Source: Comamonas testosteroni ATCC 11996
Lineage (GTDB): Bacteria; Pseudomonadota; Gammaproteobacteria; Burkholderiales; Burkholderiaceae_C
Assembly (NCBI RefSeq): GCF_000241525.1
Contig: NZ_AHIL01000043.1
Location: 310,001 to 374,000 of the forward strand
Direction: 5' to 3'
DNA length: 64,000 nucleotides
Each line of letters opens with the position of its first letter. Within the stretch, counting starts at the first letter, position 1. A program made the translations under genes and the position numbers. Below the pieces are notes generated by a model that searched no databases, was not told the DNA's origin, and saw nothing but the letters and a program-made list of their open reading frames with translations. Below are positions 18,213 to 27,855 of the stretch, piece by piece.

Positions 18213-19643
18213 CTAGCCTTGACGCGACTTTTGCAGTGCATCAGGCTCGGAAGACTCGTCCCGCGCCACAGGCTGTGTGGACTCCGCTGGAGCCGCAGCG
18301 GCTTCAGGCTCCGGCTCCTTGGGCAAAGAGGCCCTTGCCACCTGGAGCATGTGCAAGGCCAGCGATTCATACAGCGGCCGTGCAATCATGCGCGAGATCA
18401 TGCTGGCGATCATGGCCGATGCCATGAGGCTCAGCACCAGTGAGTGGCCGTCCACCATCTCCATCACGATGATGAAGGCCGTCAGCGGCGCCTGGGTGAC
18501 CGCCGCCAGAAAGGCCGCCATGCCCATCGCTATCAATGCAGGCGCTATATCCGTGGTTCCAACAATCGATGCAACGTTATTGCCCACGCCTGCACCAATC
18601 GACAGCGAGGGCGCAAAGATACCGCCGGGTACGCCCACCCAGGCCGATAGCCAGGTAGCGATGAATTTGAGCGTGACATAGAACTCGGGCACATCGGCCT
18701 CGCCCTGCAGCATATGCTTGACGGCTTCGGAGCCCGCACCAAAGGTGGCGCCGCCGGTGACCACGCCGATGACGGCAATCAGCAGGGCCAGCACTGCCGC
18801 AAAGCGGATGGGAAAGCGTGACCTGAGTTTGTTGAGACGCTCGGAGGACGAAGTCAGCGAGTGGGTCATGAGCTTGGCGAACAAGCCGCCCAGCACGCCG
18901 CAGGTCAGCGCCACGGCAAGACAAGGCAGCAGGTCACGCCAGCCGAGCTCTGCCACACGAATGCGGCCAAAATAGCTCAGGTTGCCGAAGACCGAGACCC
19001 CCATCAGACCGGCCAGAACAATGGCCGCGATGATGAGCCCGCTGGAGCGCGACTCCAGCTTGCGCGAGAGTTCCTCGATTGCAAACACCACGCCCGCCAG
19101 CGGAGCGTTGAAGGCTGCGGCAATGCCCGCCGCTCCACCGGCCACCAGCAAGGCATGGGTATTGATGACGGACTTGGGCCCCAGCCAGCGTCGCGCCGAA
19201 TGCATGACGCCGGCAGCCACCTGCACAGACGGTCCTTCCCGTCCTATCGACAGCCCCGCAAGAAAGCCTGCGCTGGACAGCACGATCTTTGCAAACGACA
19301 GCCACAGCGACACAAAGCGCTTGCGCAGACTGGCATCGACCGATGGCTCCAGCGTGGCAATCACCTGCGGGATGCCCGAGCCGCTGGCACCGGGAGCCCA
19401 TTTGCGCGTGGCCCAGACCGCTGCCGCCGTGATGGCCGGCATCCAGATCAGCACCAGCCAGCCATTGACACCGTGGTAGATGCTCTCGAAAAATCCGAAC
19501 GCTGCCTCTGCCAGCAGCGTGAAAGCCACCACGCTCAGGCCCGCTGCTGCGGCATAGGCCAGCACCACCGTCCGCTCCAGCCAGCGCTTTCCGTCGCGCA
19601 TCTCCTCATTGAGGTTGTGAAAGAAATCTGGCTCTTGCTGCAT
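18213..19643 (-). CDS. clcB: ClC-family chloride channel/transporter (ClcB-like)
   Basis: A 476-residue ClC membrane protein with about ten hydrophobic helices. All three anion-selectivity motifs are present: GSGIPQV (about residue 92), GREGPSVQ (about 130, containing the gating glutamate) and GGIFAPSLSIGA (about 345). The gating Glu is intact, so it can be either a channel or a chloride/proton exchanger; members help acid resistance or charge balance. The start is the ATG at 19643 (MQQEPDFF); an in-frame GTG at 19691 is an alternative. The C-terminus is Ala/Pro/Glu-rich. There is no CBS domain. Confidence 0.9.
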   Translation of the reverse strand: MQQEPDFFHNLNEEMRDGKRWLERTVVLAYAAAAGLSVVAFTLLAEAAFGFFESIYHGVNGWLVLIWMPAITAAAVWATRKWAPGASGSGIPQVIATLEPSVDASLRKRFVSLWLSFAKIVLSSAGFLAGLSIGREGPSVQVAAGVMHSARRWLGPKSVINTHALLVAGGAAGIAAAFNAPLAGVVFAIEELSRKLESRSSGLIIAAIVLAGLMGVSVFGNLSYFGRIRVAELGWRDLLPCLAVALTCGVLGGLFAKLMTHSLTSSSERLNKLRSRFPIRFAAVLALLIAVIGVVTGGATFGAGSEAVKHMLQGEADVPEFYVTLKFIATWLSAWVGVPGGIFAPSLSIGAGVGNNVASIVGTTDIAPALIAMGMAAFLAAVTQAPLTAFIIVMEMVDGHSLVLSLMASAMIASMISRMIARPLYESLALHMLQVARASLPKEPEPEAAAAPAESTQPVARDESSEPDALQKSRQG

Positions 19644-19920
19644 GGGCGGGCAATCGTTTCGGGGCGGCTGGAAAAATGGACGAATACCCACATTCTGCGC
19701 CCGCCCAAGGGCTTGCTAAATCGGCAATAGCCACAACGATTGCCCACACAGGTTTTTTACAATAGCCAACCGAGCGGCACATATATTTCGAATCACCGGG
19801 CTAAGGCCCGAGGGAATGCACATGCGGTCATGCCGCGCAGGCTCATCTCCGCCATGGCGGTGACAGGCCTCTGCATCCAGGCCTGCTGGCTCCAATCCGG
19901 TAGCCCTCATGCCGTATCGG

Positions 19921-20277
19921 TCATTCCTTGCATGCGGCCAAAAGCGTCACGGCCAAGGCAGCCAGACCTCCCATGGCCACCAGCACCGCACCGGACCTTG
20001 GCATGTAGGCGAGCAGCCATGCGAGGGCCAGCGCGGCCACACACAGGTCGCCCAGCCAGACGATGACTCCCACCGCAGCACCCCACAAGCCCGTGCACAG
20101 CCACAGTGCGAGCAGCATCAGCGCCACCCCCACCAGGCGCAACACGACCCGCAGCGCGGGCCCGGGCTCGCCGCGCGATACAAGCTGATCGCAATGCCTG
20201 TCCATGGCCTGGCTCAGCACCAGCATGCCTGCCAGACACAGCGCCAAGGCACAGACCATCACTTGCCACAGACTCAT
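19921..20277 (-). CDS. DUF3325-type small membrane protein
   Basis: A 118-residue protein with about four membrane helices (about 2-24, 47-65, 66-92, 97-114), of the DUF3325 type found at the end of siderophore-receptor operons. Its ATG overlaps the stop of the DUF3649 gene (ATGA), fixing the start. By position it resembles the small membrane proteins that accompany the PepSY protein in the Pseudomonas aeruginosa fpvGHJK iron-release module; equivalence is inferred. It is the last gene of the fecI-led operon. Confidence 0.75.
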   Translation of the reverse strand: MSLWQVMVCALALCLAGMLVLSQAMDRHCDQLVSRGEPGPALRVVLRLVGVALMLLALWLCTGLWGAAVGVIVWLGDLCVAALALAWLLAYMPRSGAVLVAMGGLAALAVTLLAACKE

Positions 20278-20591
20278 GCCACACCTTTCAGCGCCTGCAG
20301 CGCGACCGCCATCACGGCAGCCGAGCCTGCCATCCATGCCGCCACTTTCAGCAGGCTGCGCACATGAAAGACCCAGAGCGCCACTGCCGTGTAGAGCAAA
20401 AAGCTGAGCAAGGTAGACAACAGCACGGCAGGTCCACGCTGCATGGCACCCACGGCCACAAGCACATGGGCCATCACGGCGCAGGCCAGCGCCGTGAGCG
20501 CATAGCCGCCCAGCGCGGCCATCAACACGCGCAGCAGCACCGCCCAGCGATGGCGCCTGGTCTGTGCCCTGGTCATTGCCGCCGCTTTCAT
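20274..20591 (-). CDS. DUF3649-type small membrane protein
   Basis: A 105-residue protein with three membrane helices (about 18-45, 52-75, 78-100) of the DUF3649 type. It is joined by ATGA overlaps to the PepSY gene upstream and the DUF3325 gene downstream, so all three are translationally coupled. This trio behind a TonB receptor is common in Burkholderiales and Pseudomonas, where PepSY membrane proteins have been linked to reduction of ferric siderophores. No catalytic residues are evident in this subunit. Confidence 0.75.
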   Translation of the reverse strand: MKAAAMTRAQTRRHRWAVLLRVLMAALGGYALTALACAVMAHVLVAVGAMQRGPAVLLSTLLSFLLYTAVALWVFHVRSLLKVAAWMAGSAAVMAVALQALKGVA

Positions 20592-22234
20592 GCGAGACTT
20601 CCTGAGATCGCGCCACGGCCCGCACGCGGCTGCGCCATGTTCTTGCTATGCTGCGACTTGTCATGCCGCCATGCGCCCCAGGCCACCAGCAGGCCCAACA
20701 CCATGCATGTCAGCTCCAGTCCGCCCCTCTGACCATCGCCCTGCGCCAGATACATGCCCACGTGCTGGCCTGTAGTCATGGCATTGAGCAGCGGCAGGCC
20801 CAGGCACAGCAAGGCCACAATCCATAGCTGTTCGCGCCAGGCCTGGCGCGCCGTGCGCAGCAGCGCATGCAGCAGGCTCAGAGCCCAGACCGCAAAGAAC
20901 ACGCGAATTTCCCAGTTGGAACGCGCCTCCAGCACCAGGGGCAGCAGACGATTGCCATACAGATAGGCAATGGACGCCAGCGCCGAGCCTGCCAGCGCTG
21001 CCACATTGAGCGCATCGATGCAGCGGTACATGGAATGCGTTGCCACGCCCCATTCGTTACCGCTTTTTGCTCGACGCTTGACTGCAAACAGTATCGATCC
21101 GGAGGCAATCATCGCGGTGCCGATCAGACCCAGGACAAAGTACAGCCACTTCATCGTCCAGCCACCAAAGGTGACCAGATGCAGCGCGCTGATGACGGGA
21201 TAGGTGTCGCTTGCGAAACTACTGGACGGCCGATTGGCGGGCGGCTGCAGCAGCTGGCCGTCGACGGCATCGAAGGTCGCCGAATTGGCGACATTGACCA
21301 TTTGGCGCGTCGCCGCCGTATCGGGCTTGCCTTCCATGAAACGCACCGTGGCCCGACCGTGTTCGGGTCGCTGCATCGACACCTCCACCACAGGCTGCGC
21401 CAGCAAGAACTGGGCATGCTGTGCAAGGCTGACAAGATCCGCACCGGCAACGGTAACGGCAGGCGCATCTGAAGCCGCTTTCACCTCGGGCCTGGCCTTC
21501 AGCTCGGACTCGTAGCGGCTGTAGGCCGAATGGTCCTGCCCATACAGCGATTGCAGCGGCCAAGGCATATAGCTGGTGTAGAAATGCGCGAGTCCCGTGT
21601 AGACGATCATGAACAGAAACGGCAGCGTGAGCACGGCCGATGCATTGTGTGCATCCAGCCAGGAGCGCTGGCCCTTACCGGGCCGGAAGGTAAAGAAGTC
21701 CTGAAAAATGCGCCGGTGCACGATCACGCCGGAGACCAGCGCCACCATCATGCACATCGAGACCAGTCCCACCACCCAGAAGCCAGCGATACCTCCCTGC
21801 AAGGAATAGTGAAAGGACATGAAATGCCGGCCGCCTTCGGTCTCACGCGTGGCGGGTTCGGGCAAGGCTTCGCCCGTCTGTGCATTCAGGCTGGCCTGCA
21901 GATCGCCGTCCTGGGCACGCGCGAATACCTTGACCCCATCGCCTGTGTGCAGCGGCAGACCGATGCGCCAGATACTCGCATCCGGCGCCGTCTTGCTCAG
22001 GTGCCGCTCGGCCAGCCGCAAGGCCTTCAGACGCTCGTCCAGAGAAAGCGGCTGATGGCCGCTTCCCTCCAGTGGCAATCCCTGCATCCATCGCGTGATG
22101 GGCTCACGGAACACACTGATCGAGCCCGTCAGAAAAATGGCGCAGAGCAGCCAGCCGCACACCAGGCCGCACCAGGTGTGCAGCCATGACATGGTCTGGC
22201 GAAGTCCGGGCTGAGATGCTGGCTTGCCGCTCAT
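20588..22234 (-). CDS. PepSY-associated transmembrane protein (putative ferric-siderophore reductase component)
   Basis: A 548-residue inner-membrane protein of the PepSY-TM family. Helix 1 is WLHTWCGLVCGWLLCAIFLTGSISVF (about 17-42), followed by a periplasmic PepSY-bearing loop and three or four more helices (about 160-185, 205-225, 355-380, 400-500). The HTW and His residues near the helices could hold haem (inference). FpvG of P. aeruginosa, of this family, takes part in iron release from pyoverdine. The start at 22234 (MSGKPASQ) lies 11 bases after the receptor stop; a start at 22258 would overlap the receptor. Confidence 0.82.
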   Translation of the reverse strand: MSGKPASQPGLRQTMSWLHTWCGLVCGWLLCAIFLTGSISVFREPITRWMQGLPLEGSGHQPLSLDERLKALRLAERHLSKTAPDASIWRIGLPLHTGDGVKVFARAQDGDLQASLNAQTGEALPEPATRETEGGRHFMSFHYSLQGGIAGFWVVGLVSMCMMVALVSGVIVHRRIFQDFFTFRPGKGQRSWLDAHNASAVLTLPFLFMIVYTGLAHFYTSYMPWPLQSLYGQDHSAYSRYESELKARPEVKAASDAPAVTVAGADLVSLAQHAQFLLAQPVVEVSMQRPEHGRATVRFMEGKPDTAATRQMVNVANSATFDAVDGQLLQPPANRPSSSFASDTYPVISALHLVTFGGWTMKWLYFVLGLIGTAMIASGSILFAVKRRAKSGNEWGVATHSMYRCIDALNVAALAGSALASIAYLYGNRLLPLVLEARSNWEIRVFFAVWALSLLHALLRTARQAWREQLWIVALLCLGLPLLNAMTTGQHVGMYLAQGDGQRGGLELTCMVLGLLVAWGAWRHDKSQHSKNMAQPRAGRGAISGSLA

Positions 22235-22244
22235 GTCAGCCCGC

Positions 22245-24842
22245 TCAGAACGCGCCACGCAAGGTCAGCAGCACGCTGCGCGGCTCGCCATACCAGTTGC
22301 CGCTACCCGAGGTTCCAACCGTCTTGTAGTAAGTCTTGTCGAACAGATTGTGCACATTGAGTGCAGCCGACCAGTTGCGATTGATACGGTATTGCACGCT
22401 GGCGCCCCAGACGGCGTAGCCGGCCTGAGTGAAGCGGAAGGGAACGGCATTGCCATCGTATTGGCCCGATGCCGGGTTGTAGCTGTTGGCCGTACCGCTG
22501 ACATAGGTGGCGCTTTGCAGCGTCACGCCGCCGCCCAGCGTCCATGGCGAGAGCTGCCCCTGCAACTGATACGTGCTCCACAGCTTGAACAGGTGCTTGG
22601 GTGTGATGGAGCTATAGACCAGTTGCGACGGGTCGGTCTTGTTGCGATTGTGGTTGTAGGTATAGCCGGCAAACAACTGCCAGCCTTGCGCCAGCTGACC
22701 GGTCACTTCCATGTCCAGCCCCTGGCTGATGATCTTGCCCTGCGCGACATAGCAGCAGCTCAGGCCCAGATTCCCCACATCCGTTTCCGGATAACGCGGA
22801 TCACGCACCGCCTGCCCCTTGCGCTCGATACGGTACAAGGCCAGCGCAGTATTGAGCTTGCCATCGGCGAGCTCCCCCTTCATGCCCAGCTCGAAGCTGC
22901 GCCCCTTGATCGGGTCCAGCGCAGCCCCCGGTGCCGGCCCAGCCAGCATATTGGCCTGCGACTTGTGGATCTCGGTCACGCTGCCATAGGCTGTCCACTG
23001 GTTGCCCAGGTCATATACCAGGCCCGCATAGGGGGTGAAGATGCCGCTTTCGCTGTAGTACTCGCGACCGCTGGCCCGAACACTGCCATCGGCGTTGTAG
23101 TTGATATATGGCGTGTCGTAGGAGTAGCTGGCATATCGTCCTCCGACAATGGCGGTGAGCTGATCCGTCAGGCTCAGGTTGGCACGACCATAAAAGCCTT
23201 TTTGCGTGGCACCATAGCCGGGATAGCTGCGCGTCATACGTTCACGTACCGCTGGGGGTATTCTGCCGGGATCGAACTCATAGACATTGGTCAGAGACAG
23301 CGGCGTATCCATCTCGGAGTAATAGGTGTCCTGATCGTCACGGACCTTGCTCCAGTCCGCGCCGAGCAGCAAGCGGTGCTTGCGACCGAACAGCGAGAAC
23401 GGGCCGCTGGCATGCACATCCAGGCTCTTTTTCTCCGAACGAAAGTCGTTGGAAAAGCCGGTCCAGTTGGCGCCAAGACCTGTTGCCGGGTCAACGGCTC
23501 CGCTGAGGCTGGCCAGCCGTGCATCGCTGTCCACCTTCTGATAATTGAGCTGGGCCTTTAGCTTCCAGTCCCCCGCCAGTTGCTGGTCGAGCTGCGCAAA
23601 AACCTCCTTGGCGCTCTTGTCGTAGTGGCTCCAGCCCGCCATCAGCGCGGTTTTGCGGGACAGCTTCAGATCGTCGCCATTGGCAGCTCGCGGCAGGCCT
23701 TCGCGCCAGGGAGTGGCCTTGAGCTTGTCGTAGCTGGCTCCCAGGCTCACACGTGTGGAGCTTGTCACATCGGCCTCCAAAATGCCGTAGAGCAAGCTGT
23801 TTTGCGAATTTGCTCCGCGATAGAAGAAATCCTTGTCCGAATGCGCGAGCACAGCACGGCCACGCAGGCTTCCTGCTTCATTCAATGGACCCGCGACATC
23901 CAGCTCGGCCTGCTTGCGACTCCAGCTGCCGACGCCCACCGAGCCCAGAATCTGCCTTTGCGCCGTGGGACGCTTGCGCACCAGATTGATGGCGCCGCCA
24001 GGCTCCCCATTGCCGCTGAACAGACCGTTGGCGCCGCGCACCACCTGCACGCTGTCATACATGGCCAGATTGGGGTCGAACAGCTGCTGACTGAAAGCGT
24101 CCACGCTGGCTCCGTCGATCTGCACATTGCTGATCTCGAAGCCGCGCGACAGAAACTTGGTGGCCGCACCGCCGAGCCCTCCCGCACCGCCATAGTCCAC
24201 CGTCACGCCGGTGGTCTGCTGCATCACTTCCCCCACATTGCTCATGGCCTGATCTTCAATGCGCTGGCGCGTCACCACCGAGATCGACTGCGGTGTCTCG
24301 CGGATGTCCTGCCCTTTGCCCAGGGACACATGCGAGGCGGCATACGAGCCGCTGCCCTCCGTGGCTTCGCGCTGAGCCTGGGCCGTCACCGTCACTTCGC
24401 CTAGAACGCCGCTCTGGCTGCTGTGGCGGCGCACGGTGATGGCCGCCCCGACAGGGACAGCCTCCAGCCCACTCCCCGCCAGCGCCTTGGCCAGCGCCCC
24501 GTTCAAGGTCTGAACGCCTTGCAGCGCAGGCGCCGTGCGGCCTTCCACCAAGGCTGCGTCGACCGAAACCGACACCCCCCAGGTGCGGGCCAGTGCATTC
24601 AATGCCTGCCCCAAGGGCTGCGCAGGCAAGCTCAGGCTGTGCGATGTGGACATGGCCGCCTGGCTGCTGACGGCCTGGGCATGGGCCGTCGGCAACACCG
24701 CCAGAGCTGACCATGCCAGACAGGCCATGGCACTGGCCAGAGACACTGCGCGCAAACCGCCACAATGTGAACCCGCAGCCTGTGAACCTGCAGCCGTACC
24801 CTCCTCTTGTTCAGAAGAAAAATGAGAGTGATTTCTTTTCAT
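22245..24842 (-). CDS. TonB-dependent siderophore receptor with signalling (STN) domain
   Basis: An 865-residue outer-membrane ferric-siderophore receptor. After a long signal region (cleavage near AHAQA, about residue 55) comes an STN domain (about 65-145; LPAQPLGQALNALARTWGVSVSVD), which contacts FecR in the periplasm. The plug follows (about 165-290; RETPQSISVVTRQRIEDQ is typical) and a 22-strand barrel ends in the aromatic LRGAF. With FecR and FecI upstream this is a complete cell-surface signalling set: substrate binding at the receptor releases the sigma factor. The ligand cannot be read from sequence; the plug and barrel resemble receptors for ferrichrome/pyoverdine/coprogen types. Confidence 0.92.
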   Translation of the reverse strand: MKRNHSHFSSEQEEGTAAGSQAAGSHCGGLRAVSLASAMACLAWSALAVLPTAHAQAVSSQAAMSTSHSLSLPAQPLGQALNALARTWGVSVSVDAALVEGRTAPALQGVQTLNGALAKALAGSGLEAVPVGAAITVRRHSSQSGVLGEVTVTAQAQREATEGSGSYAASHVSLGKGQDIRETPQSISVVTRQRIEDQAMSNVGEVMQQTTGVTVDYGGAGGLGGAATKFLSRGFEISNVQIDGASVDAFSQQLFDPNLAMYDSVQVVRGANGLFSGNGEPGGAINLVRKRPTAQRQILGSVGVGSWSRKQAELDVAGPLNEAGSLRGRAVLAHSDKDFFYRGANSQNSLLYGILEADVTSSTRVSLGASYDKLKATPWREGLPRAANGDDLKLSRKTALMAGWSHYDKSAKEVFAQLDQQLAGDWKLKAQLNYQKVDSDARLASLSGAVDPATGLGANWTGFSNDFRSEKKSLDVHASGPFSLFGRKHRLLLGADWSKVRDDQDTYYSEMDTPLSLTNVYEFDPGRIPPAVRERMTRSYPGYGATQKGFYGRANLSLTDQLTAIVGGRYASYSYDTPYINYNADGSVRASGREYYSESGIFTPYAGLVYDLGNQWTAYGSVTEIHKSQANMLAGPAPGAALDPIKGRSFELGMKGELADGKLNTALALYRIERKGQAVRDPRYPETDVGNLGLSCCYVAQGKIISQGLDMEVTGQLAQGWQLFAGYTYNHNRNKTDPSQLVYSSITPKHLFKLWSTYQLQGQLSPWTLGGGVTLQSATYVSGTANSYNPASGQYDGNAVPFRFTQAGYAVWGASVQYRINRNWSAALNVHNLFDKTYYKTVGTSGSGNWYGEPRSVLLTLRGAF

Positions 24843-24941
24843 CAGATGAATCCTGTGAATTGCTTGTCAAAGTGCTTTCACAGTGAAGACGCATGAAACG
24901 GCTTGTACCGGACAAAAATTTTCAGCCGGCCAGGCCTGCCG

Positions 24942-25937
24942 TCAGCGCCGGAGGATGGCGACTCTGCCATCGGGCAGCGACTGCACTCGCACCGGCAGGG
25001 AGCGCGGCAGACTGGCGATGAAGATGGCAGGCTCGCGCAGCTTGAAACTGCCGGTCAATCGCAGGGCTTGCAGAGAAGCTGCATCGTCCAGCACCATCGG
25101 CTGGGTCAGGTAGTCATTCCAGCGCGCCACGACCTCGGGAAGTGGTGTGTGGTCAAACACCAGCCAGCCTTCACGCCAGGCGCCCACATCCGCCGCGTTC
25201 AGGGAGTAAGGGGCAAGCTGGCCGTCTGCCCCCAGGCGCAAGCCCTGGCCTGCGGTCAGGAGCGCGTCGGGGGGCCGATCGGCCATGCCGCCCTGCTTCC
25301 ACACTGCCACACGCCCCTGAGCAACGCTGACCTGCAGGCCGGCAGGCCGCAGCGCCACGGAGAAAACCGTGCCCAGCACACGTACGCGGCCCAGGGCCGT
25401 GTACACCTCGAGGGGTCGCTCTGCGTCATGGGCTACGTTGAGCCGGATTTCGCCCTGTTGGAGATGAACCTCGCGACGCTGGCGATACAGCAGCACCGAT
25501 GCGTCGGTGCTTGGCGCCAGATCAAGCTGGCTGCCGTCGGGAAGTTGGCGGCTCAGTTGCTGGCCATGGCCTGTATGCAGCGCCATCTGCTCCGTTGGCT
25601 GCAGCCAATGCCAGCGGCCAAGCATGCCGGCCAGGCCCGCCACACCAGCTACCCCCAGCACGGACAGCGCACGACGGCGGGTCTGCTGCACACGCGCCGA
25701 ATGAGTCGCGGGCAAAGGCATCTCGCCCTGCAAGGCACTGCCTTGTGTCGCAGCCCAGCCTGCCATGGCCGCCTGCGCCGCCTGTTCGTTCGCAGGTTCC
25801 CTGGCACGCCAGCGCGCCAGCGCCTCGGTCGCTTCCTGCGCCGCTTCAGGGCTTGCGCCATGCTGGCGCGCAATCAGCAACAAGGCGTGCTCCAGCCGCT
25901 TGCGGTCCGGCATTCCGAAGGAAACGTCGACACTCAT
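24942..25937 (-). CDS. fecR: FecR-family anti-sigma/sensor protein
   Basis: A 331-residue FecR homologue. The cytoplasmic N-terminal anti-sigma part (DUF4880-like, about 10-60, with the W-x-A and AxE-A-x-x-W type residues) is followed by a membrane helix near residues 95-115 and the periplasmic FecR domain (about 125-220; DGSQLDLAPSTDASVLLYRQRREVHLQQGEIRLNVA), ending in a C-terminal STN-interacting region. The start at 25937 overlaps the fecI stop as ATGA; an ATG 18 bases upstream is less likely. It relays receptor occupancy to the ECF sigma factor. Confidence 0.9.
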   Translation of the reverse strand: MSVDVSFGMPDRKRLEHALLLIARQHGASPEAAQEATEALARWRAREPANEQAAQAAMAGWAATQGSALQGEMPLPATHSARVQQTRRRALSVLGVAGVAGLAGMLGRWHWLQPTEQMALHTGHGQQLSRQLPDGSQLDLAPSTDASVLLYRQRREVHLQQGEIRLNVAHDAERPLEVYTALGRVRVLGTVFSVALRPAGLQVSVAQGRVAVWKQGGMADRPPDALLTAGQGLRLGADGQLAPYSLNAADVGAWREGWLVFDHTPLPEVVARWNDYLTQPMVLDDAASLQALRLTGSFKLREPAIFIASLPRSLPVRVQSLPDGRVAILRR

Positions 25938-26401
25938 GAGGTCAGCCCCATGCAATCACACACGGCGCGCACCACATGCTTTTCAATGGCGGCTTCGCTG
26001 ATATTCATATGGGCTGCGGCCTCGGCATGGCTGAAGCCATAGATGCGCACCAGCACAAACACCTCGCGGCGCTTGCGCGGCATGGCCTGCAAACGGCGAG
26101 ACAGCAGGGCCAGCTGCTGCTGCCCTTGCACCTGACGCTCGGGCGAGGGAGCTTCGTCCGCAGCCACCACGGCCAGGGTCTGCAGCATGCGGGCTTCGGC
26201 AGTGCGGCGGCGCGCATCGTCGATCACGATGTTCTTGCCGGTGCGAAACAGCAGTGCCCGCAAGTCCCGTATTGCAAGATCTTGCGACTGCATGGCAAAT
26301 ACGCGGGCATAGCTTTCCTGCACCACATCAGCAGCCGCATCCCGGCTATTGAGCGAGCGAGCAAAGAAACTGACGAGTTCTGCGTAATAGTGCGCAACCA
26401 C
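25934..26401 (-). CDS. fecI: FecI-like ECF sigma factor
   Basis: A 155-residue ECF sigma-70 factor of the iron-starvation (FecI) group. Region 2 spans about 5-70 (DVVQESYARVFA; RALLFRTGKNIVIDDARRR) and region 4 about 95-150 (MPRKRREVFVLVRIYGFSHAEAAAHMNISEAAIEKHV). It should direct RNA polymerase to the receptor operon. A Fur box lies 99 bases upstream of its start, so iron represses the whole cascade. Overlap with fecR (ATGA) supports co-expression. Confidence 0.92.
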   Translation of the reverse strand: MVAHYYAELVSFFARSLNSRDAAADVVQESYARVFAMQSQDLAIRDLRALLFRTGKNIVIDDARRRTAEARMLQTLAVVAADEAPSPERQVQGQQQLALLSRRLQAMPRKRREVFVLVRIYGFSHAEAAAHMNISEAAIEKHVVRAVCDCMGLTS

Positions 26402-26499
26402 GGATACACCTCGACCTCTTGCGAGGCATGCCGCCCAGGCTCTGGAATCGGCCGCAAAGCATGCAGCTACGGAGCGGGAAAGCGCAGACTCTATCAGAA

Positions 26500-26518
26500 A
26501 ATGAGAATCAATCTCATT
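26500..26518 (-). promoter_or_regulatory. Fur box upstream of fecI
   Basis: AATGAGAATCAATCTCATT is a perfect 7-bp inverted repeat (AATGAGA/TCTCATT) around 5 bases and agrees with the 19-bp Fur consensus at most symmetric positions. It lies in the presumed fecI promoter and faces no other gene closely, so it most likely gives iron-dependent repression of the fecIR-receptor operon. Confidence 0.82.
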
Positions 26519-26836
26519 GATTGGCGAATCTCAAAGCCTCTTCGCATTGATGCAGAGCCGGCGTCGCGACAGGCTTTGAACTTGCGTCTGCATCGCTGGC
26601 GCGGCTGGACGAGCTCCACCCCGGGTCATCTCCGGTGCTCAAACCTTCAGGAGTGGCAACTGCTGCTTGCCCGGTGTTCCGGCCCGGGCAGGCAGCACAG
26701 CTCAGGCCAGAAAGGCCAGCCCGCAGCGCGTCTTGCTGAAGGCAATCGAGTGGACGGCCAGACCCCTGCAACAGCGCTTGTTCCAGGCCGGCAGGCATGC
26801 AAGATCCTTGCCCACCATCGAAATGGCCACGGTGCT
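26519..26836. other. Gap between fecI promoter and beta-lactamase 3' end
   Basis: 318 bases without a convincing gene on either strand; open frames here are GC-rich shadows without ribosome sites. No terminator with a T-run was seen after the beta-lactamase stop, so its transcript may run toward fecI. Confidence 0.4.
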
Positions 26837-27742
26837 TCAGATCGCGTAATACCAGCGTTTGACCGCTTCGCCAGCCCTGGCCAGCACGGCCTCCCGACCC
26901 GCACCATCGAGCTGACTGCCAGTCAGATAGGCCGTCACCAGCAGCGGCGCAGATTGCTCGGTAGGCCAGACGATAAGGGTGTCGCAGGCCGTACCCCTCT
27001 CGCCGCTGCCCGTCTTGCCACCCACCTTCCAGTCGCCGGGCATGCCGGCACGCACACGCTTGTCGCCGGTACGGCTGTCCACCAGCCATTGCTGCAACAG
27101 GGCGCGGGCATAGCCCTCCAGCACATCGCCCAGCAGCAACTTCTGCAGGCTTTGCACCATGGCCTGCGGCGTCGTGGTGTCGCGCTCATCGCCGGCCAGC
27201 GCCGTGTTCAGCGAAGGTTCGTTGCGGTCCAGCCTGGTGGTGCCGTCACCCAGTTCGCGCAGCCATTGCGTCAGCGCCGCCGGCCCGCCGCTGGCCTCCA
27301 GCAGCACATTGGCCGCCGTGTTGTCGCTGACGAGCACCATCGCTTCGCACAGCTCCTGCACCGTCATGCCCCCATTGGCTCCCGCCCGCTTTTCGGATAT
27401 CGGCGACCATGCCACGACCTCGGAAGGAGAGTAATAGAGCTTGCGCCACAGACGAATCTCGTCTCTTTGCGCCAGATACAGCACACGTGCTGCGAGCAAG
27501 GTCTTGAAGGTGCTGCACATGGGAAAGCGCTCATCGCCACGCCAGCCTGCCTCGGCACCGCTGACGGTATCCAGCACATGCAGTCCGAATCGGCCCTGAG
27601 ACTGAATTTCCAGCGCCGCCAGCTCGTCGCTCAATGTTCTCGCTGCTGCGGCTTGCTGCTTGGAGATAAAAGCACAGCCGCTCAGTCCCCAGGCCCCCAG
27701 ACCCAAGGCCAGTCCTGTTGTCAGCATGCTGCGTCGTTGCAT
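26837..27742 (-). CDS. bla: Class A beta-lactamase
   Basis: A 301-residue serine beta-lactamase with all class A landmarks: the nucleophile motif STFK (about residue 77), SDN (about 140), the omega-loop RNEPSLN with the general-base Glu (about 173) and KTG (about 243, GGKTGSG). The N-terminus MQRRSMLTTGLALGLGAWGLSGC has a twin-arginine-like start and a lipobox (LSGC), so the enzyme may be a Tat substrate and/or lipoprotein; family members are usually simple periplasmic proteins. It hydrolyses penicillins and possibly cephalosporins; the spectrum cannot be judged. It is divergent from an AmpR-like regulator, which implies inducibility. Confidence 0.93.
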   Translation of the reverse strand: MQRRSMLTTGLALGLGAWGLSGCAFISKQQAAAARTLSDELAALEIQSQGRFGLHVLDTVSGAEAGWRGDERFPMCSTFKTLLAARVLYLAQRDEIRLWRKLYYSPSEVVAWSPISEKRAGANGGMTVQELCEAMVLVSDNTAANVLLEASGGPAALTQWLRELGDGTTRLDRNEPSLNTALAGDERDTTTPQAMVQSLQKLLLGDVLEGYARALLQQWLVDSRTGDKRVRAGMPGDWKVGGKTGSGERGTACDTLIVWPTEQSAPLLVTAYLTGSQLDGAGREAVLARAGEAVKRWYYAI

Positions 27743-27855
27743 AAGATCCTCTTTTGGTTAACTGCCATGGTTTGAAGCATAAATCGGTAGATTCTTACGA
27801 ACCAGCAGTAATAATTGACGCAATCCATTAGAAAAACTTTTACCTCCATCGTCCC

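Noticed and set aside
19740-20066. Plus-strand frames opposite the DUF3325 gene
   Set aside because: They mirror the minus-strand genes, which have coupled overlaps and membrane helices.
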